NCBI GenBank assembly: GCA_026018925.1
Contig: JAKSZU010000013.1
Span: 81,183,291 to 81,247,290, forward strand
Origin: Tupaia tana
Taxonomy: Eukaryota; Chordata; Mammalia; Scandentia; Tupaiidae
DNA: 64,000 nucleotides
Direction of reading: 5' to 3'
Part shown: positions 59,519-64,000 of the stretch, piece after piece
Layout: each line of letters opens with the position of its first letter
How positions within the stretch are numbered: the stretch's first letter is position 1
The notes under the pieces: generated by a model
Told to the model about the DNA's origin: nothing
Databases searched by the model: none
The model's input: the letters and a program-made list of their open reading frames with translations, nothing else
Translations under genes and position numbers: made by a program

Positions 59519-62500
59519 TACCACATCTTTGTTTCCCTTATTATTGCCATGGCTTGTTAACTCTGACCAGTTTCACTGCAGATCAAAACAGCCTTGGTTT
59601 TTCCCTTCTTTTTCTATCCTGTGGAGTTTAGATCAGCTCACTGAACACAGCTCTTCTGAGATTTTCTAATGGTGTTTACTATTAAAGAAATAGGTGAAGT
59701 TAAAAGAATGCAAATAGGGCTGCCCCATAGCTAGTTGTTAAGGGAACCAAACACATGGTTCAAATCTCAGCCCCAGTGGCTTAAAAAGCACACCAGGCAT
59801 GTATGTGTGTGTGCACCAAATCCCAAAAGGATGAAGAAATGGAGAAGGGAGTGCAACATGATCATGTCCCATTGAGGGGTGCTTTTACCCGTCTCCTTCT
59901 TTGTCTCTCTCTGGCAAGTTTACTCCACCTCCAGAAATTAAAAAAGAAAAGATGGCAAATAAACATAGAGGAACCATGAAGTTTCCCATGCGTGTGCACG
60001 CGTGCAAACACACACACACACACACACAAATACTAGATGCCGCTTGTGTTCATTAGAAAATAAATGGAGGTGGGACCAGCAGGTGGCGTGGTGGTTAAGG
60101 TGCTGGACACTCCCATATGGCTGACCACGGTTCAAGTCCTGGACCTGGGAGCTTGCTTTCTCATTTTCCCTCTCTCTCTCTTTCTCTCTGTCTCTTTCTC
60201 TCTCTGGTCAAATTAAAATAAATGAATGAATAAATAAAATAAAATAAATCTTTTTAAAAAATAGTGTTAAAAAATCACTTATTTTAAAAAAGAAAAGAAT
60301 TTAAAAAAAAGAAATGGAGGTGATCAGTGTTCTCTCTGGCTCTTCTGGGTGTACAGTCACATTAACTGTATCTCCTTTGATCTCGTAGATGACATAGTAA
60401 TTGATAAAGCATTTAAGAAAGTTAAATATTCTCGAGGATTTTAAGTTTTATTTTATTTAAAATTTTATATCCCATCTTTTTCTTTTAAATTTTGTTGTAT
60501 TTTTATTATTTTTATCTTCACATTTATAAATTAGTATTAAAGTGTTTAACGAAGACTGAAAAGGGATTGGTGAAAAGGTAAATAAGGCATCTTAATGTAG
60601 TCAGATGTATCAGTTTCATTTCTGTAAGACTGAGGAATTCAAGCTTCTAAATATAAATAGCACCAGCCTCCAACTCTGCTTCCTAAAAAAGAGAGCTACA
60701 GTTTTCCTTCAACTTAGGCAATGGTCCATGATTCTGAAATGACTTGTTGCTAAAGATAAAAAACGCTATTCAGTGCAATAAAATACTTTGCTCCATTGAA
60801 CCTATTTATTAAGAGCTGAGATGTCTTCTCTAATTGTCAAAAATAACATTTTGTAGTAGCCCTAAGTTATAGTACTTAAAAGAACAATGAGTCTATCATT
60901 ACTATCTTAAATCCTGTTGGATATTAGCTATAAAACCATCTGTTTGGGCTAAGATGGCTTAAAATAACAAAAATAGACCCGGCTGTGGTGACACACAGCT
61001 GCAGTGGCACCACTGCTCACAAATCTGGAAACCAGACATGAGGCTCAGGCGTGGTTCCTGGACGAGCCCGAACAGGCCAGGTACCAGCTGCACGTGCTTT
61101 CAATCCTAACTAATTGGGAGGCTGTGCAGGCTTGTAAACACAGCGAGACCCTGCCAAGCGCACATACCTGTCCCTGTCTCCCTTTCTCTCTCTCTCTCAA
61201 TCCTGAAGAAAAATAACAAATTTCTATCCAAATTTTCAAACTATTCTGGGTTCACCTTAAGGTACAGAAACGGTTCTCCGCAAAAGCCATAGAATTATTT
61301 TTCATTGTCATGACTGCTTTTACACCAGCTACATGAGGTTTTCTAATGCTGTATTCCAGTATTATATTCCAGTCCCTCTTCAACAAATACACTACACAGT
61401 TCAATTTTTTCTTTCTAATTGCCACAGGACACACATGCTGACCAGAGACAGACAGACAGAAAGGGAGGGGAAGGAAGAAAGCACCACCCAAAGGGGCATG
61501 GTCACACCACAATCTCTTTTCTATTGCCCTGTCCTGTGGGGATTTGGGACATGCATGCACACATGCCCAGTATTTTCATGTAGTTGGCCATGTGGGATCC
61601 AGCTCCCTTAACCAGCAAGACATAGATCCAACCCCAGATACTACTTTAAATTGAAAAATGTAGTGCTCGCTTTGGCAGCACATATACTAAAAAAAAAATT
61701 GAAAAATGTATCATTTGTTCTCCCCCTCTGCCATCAACCATTCCCATTGTCATTGCTACATCCCCAGATCTGAGAATTTTATTTTCTGTCTCTTTATTGC
61801 CGGTCTTTTCTTCCAATACTCCTTGCCTGTTTTTCTCTATAGTCACTATTCATAATCATCAATGTTTCTCTCCTCTTACTCATTTTCACATTACAGAAGC
61901 TTGAACCTATACTATACAACATGTATGTAGCCACCAGCCAAACATGGCGACTGAAAACATGAAATGTGGCCAATCTGAACTAAGGTGTGCTGTACTTCAA
62001 AATGCCAGATTTTGAAGAATTCATATGACAAGAAGACTGTAAAAGATCTCTATAATTGTATGTTGATTCCATGTTGAAGTGATAATATTGGGATATATTG
62101 GATTTTTTAAATGCTCTTAAATCAATTTTACACGTTTCTTTTAAAAATATGGCTACTATAAAACATTAAAATACTGATGTGCCTTGAATTATATTTCCAA
62201 TGAGCTCGACTATACATGCCTCATAGTAGCAGACGGTGTGACTTTCATTTTCAATAACAAATGATCATATTATTTTCTAAGCATTAAACTTGTTCCAGGC
62301 AGTTCTAGTAAATACCACAGTGAACAAAATATACTTTTTAAAATTCCTACAGTGAAATTTATACTTCAGTGTCTTTTTCATCAACATGTCAATCAATGCC
62401 TAGCACAGTAGCTGGCACATGGTAGGTAGACGAGAAGTATCTAATGAATGAATGAATGAATTTTTTTGTCCATCTCACACAAACACTTTCTCTTTTATAA

Positions 62501-64000
62501 ACACTCTGAGCCATCCTGGTGATTTCTTTGTGATTGGGAAACAGTATAATTTTATACAGGGTATAAGTTGTAAGTTTTTGATTTTCTCATTTGCTGTCCT
62601 AACTTCCTACTCAGAAGTTACTTCTACAAAGTCCATTTTCCTCTACTTCTAAAGTTAATTAGGACACTTGACAGCTATAGAGTAATGTTCTTTCTTGATA
62701 ACTGATTTTTTTTTTTTTTTTACTATCACATTTACTTCATATATACTACATTTTATTCAAAACTATGTATTTTTTTTTTCTACTTTTTTAATTGTCGGGG
62801 GCATGTGCATTTGTTGGAGAGAGAGAAAGAAAGAGAGGTGTGGTCATGCTGCAATAGGGGGTCGTCGTGCTGCAATCCCTTCTCAGCCATGTGAGATGTG
62901 GCTCCCTTAACCACTAGGCTACAGGGCCAACCACAATATAGATATTTATAGAATGAGCGTTACCAAGGAATTGCTAAGGGCATCCAAATGTCAGCTGTGG
63001 GGCCAGCTGGTGGTGTGTTGGTTAAGGTGACTAATCCCACGTGGGCAACCGTGCAGTTTGAGACCCAGACCTGGCGGCTTGAAAACAATGCTGGGCACAT
63101 GTGCGTGTGCCCAAAATCCCAAGGGGAAAATGGAAAAGAAGGAACTGCAGCATGGCCATTCCCTCTGGGGGATGCTTTCTTACTTTCTCTCTCTCTCTTT
63201 CTCTCTCTCTCTCTGGTGAGCACAAGTGCCCTAGAACAAATTAAAATAAAACAAAATAAAAATTTAAAAACTGTCAGCTGTGTAAGATGACTGATATTTA
63301 AATGCTATCAGCTAGAAGACAAAAATTTTCTTTTCCCAAAGGGGTATTAGGACTAGAACATAGCTTGTTATCACTTTGTATCTCCTTCTCATATACAACA
63401 GTAGTTTAGAAAGTTCATAGAGGGCCAACAGGTGATGAGGTGGTTAAGATGCTGGATTCTCATATGGCCAACTATGGTTCAAGTCCTGGACCCACTGGCT
63501 TGAAAATCACAACAAGTAAATAGATAAATAAATGTCTTTTTTTTTTTTTTTAAGTTCAGAAAAAAAAAAAAAAAAACAGAGTTAAAGCACATGTTTATTT
63601 TGCTGTGAAAAAATTTTAATCCCATGCATTGTTTTTTCATATGTATTTTTTATGAACTTCTTGAAGATCCTCTCATCTGACATGCTTTCATCTACGTAGA
63701 AAACATATGAAAGTTCTGTTTGACAAAAATGATTCTAACATGTTCTTGCAAGTTAGACCCAAGATACGAAGACAAGAGAAGACAAAGACAAGACCCAAGA
63801 GAAAAATGACTTCTGCCTTCAGATTATGGGTTCTTAGTAGTTGCAATTCTGTTACCTATTTTTTCAAGTCCCCAAATCCAACATGAATATTCTGGGTATT
63901 GGAACACATCTAGATTACTACCGAGAATATCAACTCTGAACAGTCAACATTTAATATCCTAATCTTTTTATGCAATGTTAATTATCTGTGGGCAAGTGAG
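45790..64000 (-). CDS. CTNNAL1: CTNNAL1 gene (alpha-catulin), 3' end: last seven coding exons
   Basis: Alpha-catulin is a vinculin/alpha-catenin-related cytoplasmic scaffold linked to RhoGEF and dystrobrevin signalling. Seven minus-strand exons join in frame to 570 nt, 189 codons plus stop, against about 734 residues for the full protein. Recognised segments include [36 protein letters not shown] and [20 protein letters not shown]. They belong to the C-terminal helical vinculin-like region. Everything from 57605 to the right edge is intron; I found no further exon there. The gene converges on ABITRAM. Identity rests on remembered human sequence and the conserved neighbour order. Confidence 0.94.
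45987..46046 (-). CDS. CTNNAL1: CTNNAL1 last coding exon with stop
   Basis: Acceptor CTTTCTAACTTCAG, then [19 protein letters not shown] and TGA at 45989-45987. As I recall, the human protein has Leu-Gln before this Met; here CTTCAG forms the acceptor itself, so two residues appear lost. Confidence 0.9.
   Translation of the reverse strand: MENNRWVSVTNKDIVDGKT
46185..46268 (-). CDS. CTNNAL1: CTNNAL1 penultimate exon
   Basis: Acceptor TCTTCACTCTAG, donor GTGAGGTAG. 84 nt, phase 0, encoding [20 protein letters not shown] then LCYKLLKK. Confidence 0.95.
46579..46859 (+). mobile_element. SINE-A with TSD
   Basis: TSD TAAGTTATGGGAGCC on both sides. Confidence 0.93.
47182..47295 (-). CDS. CTNNAL1: CTNNAL1 coding exon, third from the end
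   Basis: Acceptor CAATTATATTTCAG, donor GTAAAAG. 114 nt, phase 0, encoding [20 protein letters not shown] then [18 protein letters not shown]. Confidence 0.95.
47438..47494 (-). CDS. CTNNAL1: CTNNAL1 coding exon, fourth from the end
   Basis: Acceptor CTTTCTATCAG, donor GTAACA. 57 nt, phase 0, encoding [19 protein letters not shown]. Confidence 0.94.
47495..48242. other. CTNNAL1 intron sequence without recognised feature
   Basis: Nothing recognised up to the SINE-A at 48243. Confidence 0.6.
48243..48512 (+). mobile_element. SINE-A with expanded G-run
   Basis: Head GGGACCAGCAGTTAGCATAA; the central palindrome is now CCCC followed by about 15 G at 48411-48425. Confidence 0.92.
48900..49460 (+). 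mobile_element. L2 3' end
   Basis: CTCCTTGGAGAGGCCTTTTC, TTTATTGTCTGTCTCCTGCC, GATCATAAGCTCTGTGCAGG and AACATATAGTACAGACTCAG are in L2 order. Confidence 0.75.
49595..49880 (-). mobile_element. SINE-A-old, reverse, with internal repeat
   Basis: CACCCCCTGGGGGAAGGCCA and reverse head; the head segment CATGTGGGATCCAACTGCC is partly duplicated. Confidence 0.8.
49881..51038. other. CTNNAL1 intron sequence without recognised feature
   Basis: Contains a 12-G run near 50481-50492; otherwise nothing recognised. Confidence 0.6.
51039..51178 (+). mobile_element. SINE-B
   Basis: Head GGGGTTGGCAGGTGGTGCAG, ending GCTGGTCAAATTTTAAAAAA. Confidence 0.88.
51180..51365 (+). mobile_element. SINE-B, head to tail with the previous copy
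   Basis: Head GGGGCCGGCAGGTGGTGTGG, a CCCCACCCCCACCCCC stretch, ending GGTCAAATTAAAATAAAGTT. Confidence 0.88.
51477..51525 (-). CDS. CTNNAL1: CTNNAL1 coding exon, fifth from the end
   Basis: Acceptor CATTTTGTTTTAG, donor GTATGT. 49 nt completing Arg then [16 protein letters not shown]. The frame is fixed by the split arginine codon of the exon before it. Confidence 0.94.
51705..51766. mobile_element. Mariner-type MITE, partial
   Basis: CATAGAAAAATATGTCATGA then CTTTTCCAACAACCCAA, followed by TA. Confidence 0.75.
52100..52347 (+). mobile_element. SINE-A (first of a three-SINE cluster)
   Basis: Head GGGGAACGAGCAGTTAGCAT, ending CCCTATAGCAAAAAAAATAA. The target motif ACTACGAAGAAGG stands just upstream. 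Confidence 0.92.
52348..52648 (+). mobile_element. SINE-A (second of the cluster)
   Basis: Head GGGAACCAGCAGTTAGTGTA, AAAT-repeat tail; CTATGAAGAAGG follows. Confidence 0.93.
52664..52882 (+). mobile_element. SINE-C (third of the cluster)
   Basis: Head CCCATTGGTGGTGCAGCAGT, GGTTGGTTGAGGCTGGAAGT, ending CATAGAAGAAATAGATT and A-tail; ACTACCGAGAAG follows. Confidence 0.85.
52960..53050 (+). mobile_element. MIR-like fragment
   Basis: GGAATCTAGTTCTGCCGCTT and AACAAGTCATTCC suggest a MIR core. Confidence 0.5.
53079..53352 (+). mobile_element. SINE-A-old
   Basis: Head TGGGCTGGCTCCATGGGCTG, CAGCTTGAGAAACACACTAG, ending GGCCTCTAGCAAAATCG. Confidence 0.85.
53411..53490. mobile_element. Mariner-type MITE, 80 bp, with TA duplication
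   Basis: Starts TTAGGTTGTCGGGAAAGTCA and ends TTTTTCTCATTACCCAA, with TA on both sides. Length equals that of the human MADE1 class, but the sequence differs. Confidence 0.85.
53850..54133 (-). mobile_element. SINE-A, reverse, with TSD
   Basis: TSD (G/A)AACATCAATTTTT; near consensus. Confidence 0.93.
54134..54779. other. CTNNAL1 intron sequence, possibly old LINE
   Basis: Unrecognised apart from continuity with the L3/CR1-like fragment to its right. Confidence 0.5.
54780..54900 (+). mobile_element. L3/CR1-like reverse transcriptase fragment
   Basis: GACTTCAACAAGGCATTTGA encodes DFNKAF(D), the conserved block of CR1-clade reverse transcriptase; neighbouring sequence is degraded. Confidence 0.5.
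54995..56116 (+). mobile_element. L1, 5'-truncated: ORF2 end and 3' UTR, split by a SINE-A
   Basis: The left part encodes the usual ORF2 C-terminal order ([33 protein letters not shown]). The frame resumes after the SINE with [24 protein letters not shown] coding sequence, then a lineage-type 3' UTR. Stops and frameshifts make it inactive. Confidence 0.9.
55322..55596 (-). mobile_element. SINE-A nested in L1, with TSD
   Basis: TSD TGCAGCATTATT on both sides, inside the L1 ORF2 remnant. Confidence 0.93.
56117..56167. repeat. (AT)n(AC)n microsatellite at the L1 end
   Basis: About 19 AT units followed by AC units, at the expected 3' end of the L1. Confidence 0.95.
56190..56417 (-). mobile_element. 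SINE-A-old, reverse, with TSD
   Basis: Flanked by AGAAGGCATGTTTT and AAAGGCACATTTT; GCTAGAGGGTGCATCACTAG inside. Confidence 0.85.
56664..56912 (-). mobile_element. SINE-C, reverse, most complete copy
   Basis: TTATTTCTTCCATGAGCAAG, CTGTGATCCACCTCCTGTCT, GAACCCAGAACTTTCCCATG and the head CTGCTGCACCACTGTCTAGG. Confidence 0.85.
56918..57200 (-). mobile_element. SINE-D, reverse, with two 7SL-like units
   Basis: CAGCCTCCTGAGTACATGGG, CACCACCATGCCTGGCC and later CATCTCCCAAGTAGCTAGAA, then a tRNA-like end GAACCTGGGCC. Possibly dimeric. Confidence 0.7.
57306..57460 (-). CDS. CTNNAL1: CTNNAL1 coding exon, sixth from the end
   Basis: Acceptor TGTTTTGTAG, donor GTAAAT. 155 nt reading [40 protein letters not shown] and [11 protein letters not shown], with a split arginine codon. 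Confidence 0.95.
57554..57604 (-). CDS. CTNNAL1: CTNNAL1 coding exon, seventh from the end
   Basis: Acceptor TTATTGTCACAG, donor GTAAAAC. 51 nt, phase 0, encoding [17 protein letters not shown]. Confidence 0.93.
58055..58212 (-). mobile_element. SINE-B, reverse
   Basis: GCTGCCAGGTTCGGGACTCG and CACCACACCACCTGCTGGCC. Confidence 0.88.
58346..58520 (+). mobile_element. SINE-B
   Basis: Head GGGGCCAGTAAGTGGTGTGA, ending GGTCAAAATAAAAATTAAAT. Confidence 0.88.
58717..58965 (+). mobile_element. SINE-A-old
   Basis: Head GGGCCAGCTGGTGACTTGGA, GACTTGAAAAAACACACTGG, ending GCCCTCAAGCAAATTTTG. Confidence 0.85.
59108..59308 (-). mobile_element. SINE-B, reverse
   Basis: Long ATTT/TATG tail, GGTCGAGGACTTGAACTGCA, GTGACCTGCTGGCCC. 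Confidence 0.88.
59487..59516. repeat. (AT)n microsatellite
   Basis: Fifteen AT units. Confidence 0.95.
59717..59945 (+). mobile_element. SINE-A-old
   Basis: Head GGGCTGCCCCATAGCTAGTT, GGCTTAAAAAGCACACC, ending CACCTCCAGAAATTAAAAA. Confidence 0.85.
60007..60028. repeat. (CA)n microsatellite
   Basis: Eleven CA units. Confidence 0.9.
60073..60310 (+). mobile_element. SINE-B with TSD
   Basis: TSD AAATGGAGGT; head GGGACCAGCAGGTGGCGTGG; long AAAT/AAAA tail. Confidence 0.9.
60978..61215 (+). mobile_element. SINE-D, composite tRNA/7SL
   Basis: CCCGGCTGTGGTGACACACA head, then an Alu-like part (CCAGGTACCAGCTGCACGTG, CTAATTGGGAGGCTGTGCAG, CAGCGAGACCCTGCC). Confidence 0.7.
61405..61637 (-). mobile_element. 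SINE-A-old, reverse
   Basis: GCCACAGGACACACATGCTG, ACCACCCAAAGGGGCATGGT and CATGTGGGATCCAGCTCCCT. Confidence 0.8.
61648..61710 (+). pseudogene. Truncated U6 snRNA retrocopy joined to an A-tail, with TSD
   Basis: Bases 61663-61690 match the first 28 nt of U6 snRNA (GTGCTCGCTTTGGCAGCACA, one mismatch there, then TATACTAA). They run straight into an A-tract, and both sides carry the same 15-nt duplication AAATTGAAAAATGTA (61648-61662 and 61696-61710). That is the signature of L1-machinery insertion with template switching onto U6. Confidence 0.9.
61711..62394. other. CTNNAL1 intron sequence without recognised feature
   Basis: AT-rich; nothing recognised. Confidence 0.6.
62395..62460 (+). mobile_element. 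L2 terminal fragment
   Basis: TAGCACAGTAGCTGGCACAT and GGTAGGTAGACG followed by GAATGAATGAATGAA, typical of the L2 3' end. Confidence 0.65.
62795..62935 (-). mobile_element. SINE-A-old fragment, reverse
   Basis: GGCATGTGCATTTGTTGGAG, GTGCTGCAATCCCTTCTC and ACCACTAGGCTACAGGGCC; the middle is deleted. Confidence 0.75.
62999..63272 (+). mobile_element. SINE-A-old with TSD
   Basis: Flanked by TGTCAGCTGTG and CTGTCAGCTGTG. Head GGGGCCAGCTGGTGGTGTGT. Confidence 0.88.
63421..63575 (+). mobile_element. SINE-B/A-old hybrid-like short copy
   Basis: Head GGGCCAACAGGTGATGAGGT and GGCTTGAAAATCACAAC, then directly an AAAT tail; the CT-rich body is missing. Confidence 0.8.
63576..64000. other. CTNNAL1 intron sequence to the window edge
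   Basis: Nothing recognised; no match to the expected upstream catulin exon. Confidence 0.6.

Noticed and set aside
61252..61560. Open minus-strand frame ending in AENRFCTLR with AG/GT-like borders, a candidate CTNNAL1 exon
   Set aside because: It does not match the catulin sequence I remember upstream of KNNANL, and most of the frame lies in a SINE.

Overview
This window is mammalian nuclear DNA. It holds short exons with GT/AG splice sites, long introns packed with SINEs, and one CpG-rich divergent promoter. I recognise three vertebrate genes in the order found on human chromosome 9q31. All exon calls come from reading the sequence and from remembered human proteins; no alignment was run. 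Left to right: ELP1 (minus strand, 5' half, bases 1 to about 34,330), ABITRAM (plus strand, complete, about 34,600 to 43,330) and CTNNAL1 (minus strand, 3' end, about 45,790 to 64,000).

ELP1: coding exons 2 to 18 are present, 2,011 coding nt, about 670 of roughly 1,330 residues. This is the WD40 beta-propeller half of the Elongator scaffold. The rest lies off the left edge. ABITRAM: six coding exons give exactly 181 codons plus a stop. ELP1 and ABITRAM are head to head across a CpG island carrying a perfect CRE that overlaps an E-box. CTNNAL1 (alpha-catulin): the last seven coding exons (189 residues plus stop) are present, and its tail faces the ABITRAM tail.

Roughly a third of the window is repeats. 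I use these working names. SINE-A: about 260 bp, tRNA-derived, A-box TAGCGTAATGG, B-box GGTTCGAGTCC, a C6/G6 palindrome near the middle, ends CCCTATAGCAAAAACCTCTC plus A-tail; many copies have long target-site duplications (TSDs) and intact CpGs, so look young. SINE-A-old: same layout, diverged, with GGCTTGAAAAACACACC and an ending like CCCTCTGGCAAATT. SINE-B: about 150 bp, related tRNA head GGTGGCGTGGTGGTTAAGG, CT-rich body, ends GGTCAAATTAAAATAAA. SINE-C: about 220-250 bp, different tRNA-like head with GGTTCACATCC, ends CATGGAAGAAATAAA. SINE-D: composite, with a tRNA-like head and a 7SL (Alu/B1-like) second half. MIR, L2, an L3/CR1 fragment, L1 pieces, an 80-bp mariner-type MITE, a tRNA-Gly relic and a U6 fragment are also present.

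A 7SL-derived SINE suggests Euarchontoglires. The dominant tRNA SINEs are neither Alu, B1/B2 nor AfroSINE. My best guess is a colugo (Dermoptera, CYN-type SINEs), moderate to low confidence. I see no novel multigene system. The notable features are retroposon events, above all a SINE insertion that duplicated a splice donor in ABITRAM.
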